From Chitinophaga sp. CF118 (GTDB lineage: Bacteria > Bacteroidota > Bacteroidia > Chitinophagales > Chitinophagaceae): a stretch of DNA of 64,000 bases. The stretch lies in assembly GCF_900112615.1 (NCBI RefSeq), contig NZ_FOMK01000007.1:62001-126000 (forward strand). The letters run 5' to 3'. The notes below the pieces were generated by a model. The model was given only the letters and a program-made list of their open reading frames with translations. It had not been told where the DNA came from and searched no databases. The translations under genes and the position numbers were made by a program. This document shows positions 47,901-56,100 of this stretch, piece after piece (positions within the stretch are counted from its first letter, which is position 1; each line of letters opens with the position of its first letter).

Positions 47901-49096
47901 TAAATCCGTCGTTAGCCAGTTTCATAGATCCATTGGAACGGCAATGGCTGGAAGTAAGTGCCGAGGCTATAGCAGACTCGGGATACGCAAAAGAGGACTT
48001 GTGGGGAAAACGAATTGGTGTATATGCAGGAAGCCGGGCCAGCAATTTTTCAGATAAGATAAGTAAGAACCACAAAGATGTAATTGTAGGAGTGGGGCAG
48101 AACTTTATCACTGCACACCTGGCGCATATCTATAACCTGAAGGGACCTAATATGGTAATAGATACTGCCTGCAGCAGCTCCATTACCGCCATAGACCTGG
48201 CTGTAAGAGGGTTGCTTACAGGGGAAACAGAACTTGCCCTGGCAGGAGGTGTGGATATACTCCTTGATGAAAAATCATTTATTACACTTAGTACAGCAGA
48301 GGTATTGTCTCCCGATGGAAAGTGCAGAACTTTTGACGAAAGAGCCAATGGCATCGGACTGGGTGAAGGATGTGGCGTTCTCGTACTCAAACGGCTGGAG
48401 GACGCTATAGCCTCCGGCGATAAAGTATACGGTGTAATTGAAGGAACAGCGGCTAACAATGACGGCAATACGATGGGAATCACTACGCCCAATCCGGAGG
48501 CCCAGCTTTCCCTTATGAAGGATGCCGTTATCAAAGCAGGAATTGATACTTCCACCATAAGTTATATTGAAACACATGGTACAGGTACCCTGATAGGAGA
48601 TCCGATAGAATTGAAAGCCATTACCCGGTTGCTGGAAACTGATGGCCGGGGAAAAGGAACTTGCGGTGTGGGCAGTGTAAAGAGTAATATAGGACATTTA
48701 CTATCCGCTGCAGGTATTGCCGGTGTTATCAAAACATTACTTTCAATAACGGCCGGACAACTTCCACCTACACTTCATTGTGAAAAACCAAACCCGCGAT
48801 TTGATTTTGCTAATTCGCCAGTATATCCTGTAACACAATTGCAGCATTGGAATGGGGTGGACGGAATAAGGAGGGCAGGCGTTAGTGCTTTTGGCCTCGG
48901 GGGCAGTAATGCTCATGTACTACTAAGTAATGCCGGCATTCCGGATGCCAACCGGGTACAATTACCATTTACAGGGCCTTCTATTTATTTCCAACGTCAA
49001 CGATATTGGCCAAAAGAAGAGCAAGTGATTTTTAAACAGGAAAAAACGAATCGGAAAGAAGCTTTTCAAAAGTATTTACATTTCACCGTTGATTGA
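35948..49096 (+). CDS. Trans-AT polyketide synthase, loading unit to split KS4
   Basis: This 4382-residue synthase has no AT domain. Order and landmarks: LnmK-like acyltransferase/decarboxylase (about 10-315; PQMHWGGMSENWLLKELGD); ACP0 (334-405, Ser367 in GLES); KS1 (433-860, Cys598); DH1 (1037-1320, His1067, Asp1225); KR1 (TGGAGGLG near 1485, SS/Y/N present); ACP1 (Ser1767); KS2 (1846-2268, Cys2015); DH*2 (2308-2560, His2319 but Met2328 replaces the motif Pro, Asp2479); ACP2 (Ser2619 in GLNS); KS3 (2716-3135, Cys2884 in DNACASS); KR3 (TGGTRGIG near 3515); ACP3 (Ser3819); KS4 (3911-4325, Cys4075). It ends about 55 residues after KS4 without an ACP, so its last module is completed by the protein encoded at 50189. 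Module 2 lacks a KR. The AT-like gene starts 6 bases downstream. Confidence 0.93.
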   Translation: MERAQEISGKTLCNRGYALNLPQMHWGGMSENWLLKELGDMHWAMIAEGLGVKSGDLVNGNGERLYASFVRLRWESNASLFSFKENQDISLNGELSRYGSKMFFSDTEVTCSDKKIKASLMSVFSTLKGGDNKELKIGTPLASDSNKINAYSELPKFAKEYIRTKSELSTPTDKFKDIRIDLAGTSFPLDSKTIYTRDYKIEPVDDVNGVGLLYFASFSKICDKCERPYFHELNKANEKMEDWAYNASCIARDIFYFGNANAEDELIYNLDSCQFVGENKIELVSSLYRKGDGHLIGKIFTIKELSESIKNKVNSLPSPLPHQKEVGENTGHNRENITKSILDFLSSMVGVEHMTEVTDLRLLGLESVIFMELSEHLSNTFGIQSNPSRFYGLSTVKDIVDYVLQGSGQAIEEEKSSSTTKRVKNTNPPDPDAIAIIGTSFRMPGAANKEELWEMLITGKSAIGERPKERWTWPEWLRLNTTDKGIDRGGYLKDIDKFDASFFRISPREAELMDPQQRLLLELTWELLEEAGYKASAVRGSKTGVYIGASGSDYELLLREQTGQETLTGTGTSPALMANRISYFFDFNGPSLQIDTACSSSLVALHEAVNAIRSGDCTQAIAGAIHLMCHSSRSLAYHHSNMLSVDGKCQTFDDKANGYVRAEGSVLLFLKPLTKAIEDGDYIHGIIKSTAVNHGGQSGGLTVPNPEKQRQLVEDAYKKAEIDITTVNYIEVHGTGTSLGDPIEVAGLTAAFKNLRADMPGNKSLPAPWCGLGSIKTNVGHLEAASGMAGIMKVLLSMEHRQLPPTINFKNLNTKIELEGSPFHIQNEPGPWQPVLPDESLRAGVSSFGIGGANGHVVLESFYKEKKNAGENAGPYLFVLSARNSERLKDYVRLIVEYIGKKADINPSSLSYTMQTTREEMEERLAVVYQDLNELKSSLSEYINESSLHLYTGNIKRDIKSIEIFRQDRAIIKEWLNTKQLQNIAKYWCYGATFDWSLLYPDNIPDRISLPTYPFARERYWIPEMETREKHDDSSRLHPLLHYNSSTLKEQKYTSIYTGSESFLSDHKVREEKVLPGVAYLELAREAGARSTGEKINWLKDVTWLSPIRVNEIPEKVSICLYSSGEEVGYEVYRENGGQEQVSSQGKLSTKMQQAPERQNPEAIRQRLFHTKEHETCYSLFKAMGLDYGKSFRGIEKLYYSEEEALSRISLPNEDGYILNPGILDSALQTCIGLGFAKGDQVLSLPFSVREVNIYQDLPKTIWCYARKSKNNKANGKVVSYDIDLLNNNGEVLLSFRDFVMLPLDSLSKKTFAHLYSNSWQLSEQVTSSHEETNATQLVLLAGAPSGLADKLTETLQVEVRAINQETTEACFMNLLETVKEKLKTKEPANIMVVCQSADYIDYGFVSGLLKTATRENPKITGKIIVVESLSVRDLEELTKILESEQRTMETEVRYSGGNREVKTLQSVSGIINMSIKEGGVYLITGGAGGLGRIFAEHISKTKNTKLILTGRSELKESILEIPGAIYYRCDVSNKDEVFSLIKTIKEKYQKLDGIIHSAGVIRDSFIIKKTAVEVTEVFSPKIAGVRNLDEATKEEALDFMVFFSSISGILGNTGQADYASANAYLDNYAHHREELRIRGKRQGKTLSINWPLWKEGGMQVDPASAQYLETQWGMLPLPAEEGIKAFEALLGSTISQGIVAFGSGEKISRVLLNKGEKTQQKAPLKDTGNSKSAIEAILIEMCSALLKLSKENLDTETDFSEYGVDSIMMMKILNMLEARFEIAMEPTAIVSYPTISLLAGYLEEEKSLTLKESTPIKDNENNIAPAIQIRPERPRFGRSSKNSGKVAIIGMSCKLPESDNLDEYWQNLRLGKDLISETPTNRWDASNYYSANTTPGKTYTTKGGFLKTPGLFDARYFKISDEEAIAIDPQQRIILELSRDLLSHAGYRKEELANTKTGVYIGAKDNNYLRNNYHLLPAGTHQHTVVNSISNMIAARVSDFYDLKGTSQVIDTACSSSLVAIHQACDDILNGKTTMAIAGGVSIMVDVFGHIGFSQAEVLSRDGRCYVFDERAAGFVMGEGAGLLMLKDYDQALADGDRIIGIVTGSSVNNDGQTMGLTVPNKEGQKEVIKETLEKAGISPEEITYYEAHGTGTLLGDPIEIKAATEVYRASTANKQYCAIGSVKSNLGHTMMAAGVTGLIKILLQMEHNQLAPTLHCESLHPRFKFEESPFYPNTKLREWNADKKIAAISSFGFGGTNCHMVIEKPAAGNTLIKRAALPVERLSNNSYWLGTENNNPLKEESPIKEKIIYDEPLMRDHQLFGKQVLMGVAHLAMSIDTGFRQYPGKALRLEKVLFSNPLVLVPGEIAQLKSITDPASNRVSVEYEIDGKVNISSTCELNQFLATEDKMDVAKLKKDSVKELEAEQFYVHRDQSCYGSTLRTVQKVWYLPNGDLLASLRVSDEQLKHTQTFTIHPALLDGAHVASTLCLHRDIEKSVNNHWPPLMIKAVEVMGDSSGFILQDYYCYISPVKSNAQIAEFNIKILNPDGATVVHMPGFTTKSVPDPASLFGEKTSKPISSPANHDMQITSYLQNKIGEVLRKPQTEISVAQNFMDMGLNSGQMIGISQQIEKELDIELYPTLFFEYQNIEDLVGYFNSDHAGKLAEKFGKNNGEILQEIIPEAGKPLPVEQKSSTPEKAVFKHEEISRKVEQSRMEDIAIIGMSGYLPQSADLTEFWDHIQAGRDLVTEIPEGHWDYKPWFDENREAANKTYSKWGGFLKDIDKFDPLFFGIAPLQATWMDPQLRLLLQSTYHTFEDAGVVNEIKGSRTGVYVGSCFHEYWDEIVRAQTSISDYQHTSSIMSGLSASVSYHFDLQGASVPLDNACASSLTALHLGCQAIRNGEIDTAVIGGLNVLLSPLHYVYFSRMQALSPTGRCHTFDKKADGYVPGEGVVSILIKPLSKAIADGNKIHGIIKGSAINHVGKSNNPTSPRPELQTRLLIDAWNAAGINPESISYLEAHGTGTGLGDPIEINALKRAFKQYTDKEGFCTIGSTKAHAGHLEAAAGLTSVIKVLLMMKHRTIPAMPNFEELNPYIKIDGSPFIINRSNEPWKSDKPLIAGVSSFGMTGNNAHVVIEEYQSKDITAYSSSSPVIILLSARDKDRLKAIAGNLKNYLQSDPGVNLHDIAYTLQTNREFMDERLALVAKDKEELTTQLTSYLEGETNHLITGNIKKDKSDFLLEGEAGKGYIEMAIKHKESKSLARLWVKGISLDWTLLYPDQKPNKISLPMYPFARERYWIPLSSAITLPAPQKNISLLTERESVVFTEGWQPITLKENRSRPGKVLVLSDGSSIGLIKELERAFDTITVVSPGIEYPGYLKDVAGLIDLSALENEAGIRYEWIGLIQKLIEKSESLPLKLLIVSNGTSDVENLKGAERFGLYHMLQAEYSKVDSLHIHINRGLQEKEQGKLIIDAYNSQNQYTNLKNLQGSWHHPVLKSIILRKPAAFSITYPVLITGGTRGIGMTCAKHLVLKHNVTKLILLGKDELPTRESWESMRTEDSPLGRKISDILFLEQAGADVIVLNTPLLDKERLKASLDDVQKLWGPIKGLLHCAGYIDTEDAVFINKTVQNIANLQMPKVAGLNNLHEALREQATEFAILFSSISALVPMLAAGFSDYAMANSYMDHFAVYQRSQGYNYTSIQWPSWKETGMGEVKGGAYEDLGQLSITNKEALEILDAVISDRGLPALIFPAVYEPSKFDKDTLLMIPGKGIPAEYSAVRANVLPDAGDWLKELVSNVLGMQAQDLDMDTALQEYGVDSITLSLLVKRLETKIADVRISPTVILENPTIRLLSDYLKEHYSKELSGLLNKSDDLVSAEREPRSYTKQSISNTESETRRNIPDQRKPDNTRIAVIGMACHFPDADNLSAYWENLKQGKDSIREVPESRWAIEDHYDAEGKTNGKSISKWGAFLNRIEDFDPAYFGINPSLASFIDPLERQWLEVSAEAIADSGYAKEDLWGKRIGVYAGSRASNFSDKISKNHKDVIVGVGQNFITAHLAHIYNLKGPNMVIDTACSSSITAIDLAVRGLLTGETELALAGGVDILLDEKSFITLSTAEVLSPDGKCRTFDERANGIGLGEGCGVLVLKRLEDAIASGDKVYGVIEGTAANNDGNTMGITTPNPEAQLSLMKDAVIKAGIDTSTISYIETHGTGTLIGDPIELKAITRLLETDGRGKGTCGVGSVKSNIGHLLSAAGIAGVIKTLLSITAGQLPPTLHCEKPNPRFDFANSPVYPVTQLQHWNGVDGIRRAGVSAFGLGGSNAHVLLSNAGIPDANRVQLPFTGPSIYFQRQRYWPKEEQVIFKQEKTNRKEAFQKYLHFTVD
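39054..45846 (+). repeat. Duplicated PKS block, copy A (DH-KR-ACP-KS-DH*-ACP-KS)
   Basis: From the DH of module 1 to the conserved YPFARERYW segment after KS3, this block is repeated as 53236-60007. Domain order, linkers and many nucleotides match. In the KR a run of 104 bases (40523-40626) is identical to 54704-54807. The KR-ACP unit of module 3 that follows copy A has no counterpart after copy B. Confidence 0.88.
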
Positions 49097-49102
49097 AAAA
49101 TC

Positions 49103-50098
49103 ATGGATACTAATATCAAAATTGTATTCTTGTTCTCAGGTCAGGGAAGTCAGTACAGAGGCATGGGACAAAAGCTATTTGAGCAGAATGCTCTTTTCAA
49201 AAATAGCCTGGAGCAAAGTGATAGAATAGTTCAGCGATGGTTGCATCGATCATTGATCGATGAATTGTATGGTACGAAACAACAAAGATTTGATGACCTG
49301 CTTATCACGCATCCCGCTATTGTTGCCGTTGAAATCGCTATGGCCAGCGTGATGCAGGGGCTGGGTGTCAGGGCTGATTTTGTAACAGGGAATAGTCTTG
49401 GTGAATTTGCAGCTGGAGTAGTGAGTGGAGTATGGACTGCGGAAACAGCTATTGAGGCGACTATTGAACAAGCTAAGTCAATTGTTAGAAATAATACTAC
49501 GGGAGGAATGGTGGCAGTCATGAGCCGGAAAACGGGGTTTCTGGAGCATCTCTATCTCAAGCATAACCTTTTTCTGGCATCGGACAATTTTGATGGTCAC
49601 TTTACCCTGGCAGGATCAATTCAAAATCTGAATGCATTTCAATCCGAATTAGAGAAACCGGGAATTGATTTTTTACGCCTCCCGGTCAATCACCCTTTCC
49701 ATTCCCCACTGATAGAAAATGGGCGCAACGGATCCATTTACGATATGGCAGGTATGCCATCCTTATCAGTTCCAACGACTGGATTTGTATCAGGATTACA
49801 ATGTGAAGAGCTGACCACGCTACCGGAGAATTATTTTTGGGAAGTGATAAGTAAATACACCGATTTCCCAAAGATGGTTAAATATATTGAAAAGAAAAGT
49901 ACTTGCTTTTATATCGATCTGGGGCCTTCGGGAACAAGCGCCAGTTTTGTTAAATACAATCTGGACCACACATCTTCATCTCAGGTTTTTCAGATCATCA
50001 CCCCTTTTAAAAGAGAGCCCGAACAATTAGAAAAATTACAGGAAATCCTGGCCGGAAAAAATAATTTGATGCAGGGCGAACTGAAATCTGCAATATAG
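49103..50098 (+). CDS. AT-family protein, possible acyl hydrolase (PedC-like)
   Basis: This 331-residue FabD-type fold has the opening FLFSGQGSQYRGMG, nucleophile elbow GNSLGE (Ser within; usually GHSxGE) and HPFHSP with the catalytic His. The Arg that binds the malonyl carboxylate in FabD-type enzymes, present in the second AT of this cluster as QKRGALM, falls at Ala here (EQAKSIVR) when the two are lined up. Known trans-AT clusters often pair one malonyl transferase with a second AT-like acyl hydrolase that clears stalled chains; loss of the Arg favours that role. The gene sits between KS4 and its DH-ACP, 6 bases after the first PKS and 90 before the next. A transferase for an unusual extender is the alternative. 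Confidence 0.75.
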   Translation: MDTNIKIVFLFSGQGSQYRGMGQKLFEQNALFKNSLEQSDRIVQRWLHRSLIDELYGTKQQRFDDLLITHPAIVAVEIAMASVMQGLGVRADFVTGNSLGEFAAGVVSGVWTAETAIEATIEQAKSIVRNNTTGGMVAVMSRKTGFLEHLYLKHNLFLASDNFDGHFTLAGSIQNLNAFQSELEKPGIDFLRLPVNHPFHSPLIENGRNGSIYDMAGMPSLSVPTTGFVSGLQCEELTTLPENYFWEVISKYTDFPKMVKYIEKKSTCFYIDLGPSGTSASFVKYNLDHTSSSQVFQIITPFKREPEQLEKLQEILAGKNNLMQGELKSAI

Positions 50099-50188
50099 AA
50101 ATGTTTCTAGTACTGTTGGATTATAATCGATGTATTATTGAATTACGATCGCAGTCGAAAAGAATTCACTCCTCAATATTAATTTTAT

Positions 50189-53100
50189 ATGAAAACCCGC
50201 ATTGTTCATCTGGATTTTGATAATGATAACTATATCCTGAGAGACCATAAGGTATATGATGTTAGTATCATTCCAGGTGTTACCTATCTTGATTTGATCC
50301 TCCGTTCTGCAAAGGCAATATTTGACCAGGACTTCCAGCTTAGCAGGGTGCTGTTCACTGAACCTTTAGCCACCACAAAAGAGTATAATCGTAAGTTAGA
50401 AATAACCTACCAGGAAGGAAAAGGATCTGCCTATGAAGCTGTGCTCCGTTCCCAAAAAATGAATCATAAGGGAGAAACCTTTGGCCCGTGGACAGAACAC
50501 ATGCATTGCCGGTTAGATGCTTTAGAAAAACAGGATGAAGTGTTATTTGATGTGAGAGGCTTTATCGCAAATAGTGAACATGTGTATGATGTGGAAGAAG
50601 TATATGCGAGGACAAGAAAAGCAGAAATCTCCCATGGTGAATTTATGCAGGCAAAAGGCAGGATTTATCAAAAAGGAGATGAAGAGTTAATGGCACTTCA
50701 TTTAAGCGAACTGGCAGAGGAATATAGAGAACAATTAATGGCTCATCCTGCTTTTTTGGATGGATCAACATTTGCGGGCATGTCCTTTGGCTTGCAGGAA
50801 GGCCAGGGAATGTTTGGTGAAGGCATTCCATTTATTCCTTTTTCAATTGATCATTTTGAAATACGGCATTCTTTCCCGTCAACAGTGTATGTGTACAGCC
50901 AAAAGCAAGTATTGCCGGCAAATAAACTTCCGGAAGTAATCAAGAATGATATTACGCTGTATAATGAAAACGGGCAACTGCTCGCACGCTTCAGAGGCTT
51001 AACAAGTAAGCGTATCCGCCATCCTGAATTGATCAGACAACTGGTAGAAGATGCGGCAACACCACAGCAGGAACAAAATCCGCCATCAATTACAAACAAC
51101 AGTGGGACATCTACTATAACCAACTATTTAAAAGAAATTATAGCGGCAAAACTTGGCAAACAGATTTCAGAGCTGGACAATACTACAGGCTTTTACGATT
51201 TAGGACTGGATTCTAAAAAAACTATGGAGTTGGTAAGAGAGCTGGAAGTAAAATGCGGGCATGATTTTTATCCCACTTTATTATTTGAATACCAGACTAT
51301 AGAAGCGCTCAGCGAATATTTATTACAAGAAGAGGCCGAACATTTTAAAACAGAAAGCCAGGAGAGTTATGTACATAAGGCTCCTGTACAGGACTATCAA
51401 TCACCATCTCCTTATTTGCCATTATTCCATTACGGGTTGCCGGAAGAGCCCATCGCGATAATAGGATTAAGCGGAAGATTTCCGGGCGCAGGAAATGTAA
51501 ATGAATTCTGGAATAACCTGCAGCAAGGTAAAAACAGCATTCAGGAAATTCCCCGGGACAGGTGGGATATAGAAAACTTTTATACTAAAGAAAAAGGCAA
51601 GGACGGAAAGAGCTATAGCAAATGGGGTGGATTTGTTGAAGACGCAGATAAATTCGATCCTTTATTTTTTAATATATCTCCACAGGAAGCTGAAAACATG
51701 GATCCACAGGTTCGGCTCTTTTTAGAAGAGAGTTGGAAAACCCTGGAAGATGGAGGCTATACACCCAAAAAACTGGCGAAAGAAAAGGTGGGTGTATTTG
51801 CAGGAGTGTTCTGGACAGATTACCAGTTGTTCAGAGCAGAGGTAAGAACGCAGTCCATTTTCCCAAGCAGTTTTGTATCCCTGGCGGCTAATACAGTATC
51901 TTACCATTTTGGGTTTGAGGGACCAAGTATAGGGTTGGATACTCAATGCTCATCCTCATTAACGGCAATACACCTGGCATGTGATAGTTTACGAAAGCGC
52001 GAAAGTACAACTGCCCTTGCAGGCGGCGTGAATTTGAGTCTGCATCCCAGTAAGTATAATTGGTTATCTAACTCAATGTTTTTGTCGTCCAAAGGCTTAT
52101 GTGAAAGCTTTGGGGAAGGAGGAGAAGGGTATGTTCCGGCAGAAGGCGTGGGTGTCATATTGTTAAAGCCGTTAAGTAATGCCGAAGCAGATGGTGATCA
52201 GATCTATGGGGTGATAAGGGGAACAGCTGTTAATCATGGTGGAAGGAGTAGCGGGTTTACTGTGCCCAATCCCAATGCTCAGGCAGTAGTGATAAAAGAA
52301 GCTATAAAAAAGGCAGGGGTAAAAGCAGAAGACTTCAGCTACATCGAAGCGCATGGAACAGGTACCAGCTTAGGAGACCCTATAGAAATAGCAGGATTAA
52401 CCAAGGCTTTTCAATCCGATAAAAAACAATATTGCAGTATAGGATCGGTTAAATCAAACATTGGTCATGGTGAAGCTGCAGCAGGCATGGCAGGCATTAC
52501 AAAAGTCCTGCTGCAAATGAAGTATAAGCAATTGGTACCTTCATTGCACTCCGCCACACTTAACCCCAATATTGATTTTGAAAGCAGCCCTTTTAAAGTT
52601 CAGCAGAAATTAGAAGCATGGACCACAGAAAATAACGAACCACGCCTGGCAGGGGTTAGCAGTTTTGGTGCAGGAGGAAGTAATGCCCATATTATAATAG
52701 AAGAGTACAGGCCAACAGAAAGAGAACCGTATCGAAATACAGCACCGGCAATTGTGGTTTTATCAGGCCGGAATGCGGAGAGTTTGAAACGACAGGTAGT
52801 GAACTTAAAGAATTATCTGGAAGCGAATCCTGATACTCCTTTTCACGATATAGCCTATACTTTGCAGATAGGAAGAGAGGCGATGACAGAAAGACTGGCA
52901 ATAGTCTCAAAAAACCAGGAAGAACTAAAAACACAATTAATAAGTTTCCTGGAAGGAAAGACAGACAATCTTCTGAGGGGTAATATTAAGAAAGATAAAT
53001 CTGATTTTTTATTGGAAGGAGGCGCAGGACAAGCATACATAAACTACGCAATAGAGCAAAAAGAAAACAAATCCTTAGCGCAGTTATGGGTAAAAGGAAT

Positions 53101-56100
53101 GTTTATTGACTGGCATTTACTCTATGGAGAACACAGGCCCCGCAAGATCAGTTTACCGACCTATCCCTTTGCCAGGGAAAGGTACTGGATTCCCCTTCAG
53201 GATGCCCATCCGGCACTAATAACCGGGAGTGCAATGCTGCACCCGTTATTACATAACAATACCTCAAATTTAAACGAGCAAAAATATACTAGTGTATACA
53301 CCGGCAAAGAAGCTTTCTTAACGGATCACAAAGTGAGGGAAGAGAAAATATTTCCAGGAGTAGCCTATTTAGAATTAGCCAGGGAAGCAGGAGCCCGGTC
53401 AGCAGAAAAAGGGATCACCCGATTAACAGACGTGACCTGGCTGAGTCCTATACGGGTGAATGGAATGCCTGAAAAAGTGGATATCGGTATTTATGCATCT
53501 GGAGAAGAGATCGCGTATGATGTGTATACGCAAAAAGACGGGCAAGAGCAAGTCCACAGCCAGGGAAGGCTCAGTACAACTCCGCGGCAGGCACCGGAAC
53601 GCCAGGATCTGGAACTCATTCGAAACAGGTTAAAGAACACAAAGGAAAGGGAAGCCTGCTATGAACTATTTAAAGGGATGGGCCTGGATTATGGGAAGAG
53701 TTTCCAGGGGATAGAAATATTATACTATAGTGAAGCAGAAGCCCTTTCAAGGATCAGTTTACTCAAAGAAAAAGACTATATACTTGCTCCGGGACTGCTG
53801 GATAGTGCTTTGCAAACCTGTGCGGGGTTAAGTTTCGTAAAAGAAAAACCAGGCCTTACGCTACCTTTTAGTGTAAAAGAAGTTACTATTTATAAAGACC
53901 TGCAGGCAACAATCTGGTGTTATGCCCGAAAGAGCGCTAACAATAAAGCAAACGGTAAAGTAATCAGTTATGATATTGATCTGCTAAATGAAGAAGGAGA
54001 GATATTACTCAGTTTTAGAGACTTTGTAATGTTGCCGTTGGATAACATTTCTAAAAATAGATTTACTCATTTATACAGTAACGGTTGGCAATTGTCGGAA
54101 CTGACAACAAACAGTTATGAGGAAACAAATACTACTCAATTGGTACTGTTGGCCGGTGGAGCTGATAGTTTGGCCGATAAGCTCACTGAAACACTGGAGA
54201 TGGAAGTAGTAGCCATACCCCTGCAGTCAACAGCGACATATTTTATGTCTGTGTTGAATAAGATAAAAGAAAAGCTGAGAGAGAGAAACCCCACTCACAT
54301 AACAGTAGTTTGTCAAAACAGTGACTACCTGGATTGCGGGTTTGTATCCGGACTGTTAAAAACCGCCACCTGGGAAAACCCTAAGTTAACCGGGAAAATA
54401 ATAGGGGTAGATAGCTTGTCTGTAACGGAGCTGGATACACTCACAGAAATATTGAGAGCTGAACAAAATAGCACTGAGGCAGAAGTACGCTATCAAAAAG
54501 GGAAAAGAGAAATTAAAATAGCTGGATCTGTCTCAGATACTGGAACCCTGAGCATCAAAGAAGGTGGGGTATATTTAATAACCGGTGGCGCAGGAGGCTT
54601 AGGGCGAATTTTTGCAGAGCATATCAGCAAAACAAAAAACACGAAACTTATCCTTACCGGAAGAAGTGAGCTCAAAGAATCGATCTCAGAAATACCCGGT
54701 GCTATATACTACCGCTGTGATGTAAGCAATAAAGACGAAGTGTTTTCTTTAATTAAAACGATCAAAGAAAAATACCAGAAACTGGATGGGATTATTCATA
54801 GCGCAGGCGTTATCCGTGATAGTTTTATCATCAAAAAAACAGAAGAAGAAGTTGCGGAAGTATTATCTCCCAAGATAGCCGGAGCTCAACATCTGGATGA
54901 AGCCACAAAAGAAGAACCACTGGATTTCATGGTATTCTTTTCCTCTATGGCAGGGGTATTGGGCAATACAGGTCAGGCCGATTATGCCTCTGCCAATGCT
55001 TACCTGGATTATTATGCACATTATCGTAACGAACAAAAGGCCAAAGGGCTAAGATATGGAAAAACACTCAGCATCAACTGGCCACTGTGGAAGGAAGGTG
55101 GCATGCAGGTAGATGAAGAGACACTGAAATACTTAGAAAAGCAATGGGGTATGTTACCGTTGCCCACCGAAGAGGGGATCGCGGCATTTGAAGCATTGCT
55201 ACGCAGTACTGCCAGCCAGGGAATAGTAGCTTATGGTCCGGGAGAGAAAATTAAATTAGCGCTGTTCCACAAGGACAGTACACCACCAACGGAAGTTTCC
55301 CCCAAAGAGACCAGTAGCAGTAAATCAGCAATAGAGGTAATATTGATAGAAATTTGTTCAGCACTATTAAAACTGAACAAAGAAGACCTGGAAACAGACA
55401 CAGAATTTTCGGAATATGGAGTAGACTCTATCATGATGATGAAGATTCTCAATATGTTGGAATCAAGGTTTGAAATAGCTATCGAACCTACTGCCATAGT
55501 AAGTTATCCCACCATAGCCTTGCTGGCAGAATACCTAGAAAAAGAAAAATCACCGGCGATAAAGGAGCCTATACTGGCAACAAACCCAAAAGCCAGCTCA
55601 GTGCCCGGCATGCTGAAACGATCCGGCCGGGCACGAGTTGGTACAAGTCCGAAGAGTAACGGGAAAGTAGCGATTATAGGCATGTCCTGTAAATTACCCG
55701 AATCAGATAACCTGGATGAGTATTGGGAGAATTTGCGGTTAGGGAAAGACCTGATAAGCGAAATGCCGGCAAACAGATGGGATGCTTCAAATTATTATTC
55801 GGCAGAAGCAGCACCTGATAAGAGCTACACCACAAAGGGAGGATTTCTTAAAAACGCAGGATTGTTTGATACTCTCTACTTTAAGATAAGTGATGAAGAG
55901 GCTCTTTCGATGGATCCTCAGCAACGAATCATCCTGGAACTTACCAGAGATCTGTTATCTCATGCCGGGTATAGGAAAGAGGAGTTATCGAATACAAAGA
56001 CCGGCGTATATATAGGCGCAAAAGATAACAATTACGTTCGCAATAATTATCACCTTCTCCCACCAGGAGCCCGCCAACATACGGTTGTGAATAATATCAG

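Noticed and set aside
36000..49000. Many open frames on the minus strand through the PKS genes
   Set aside because: They mirror the high coding density of the plus strand, have no domain motifs or ribosome sites, and recur at the same places in both duplicated blocks.
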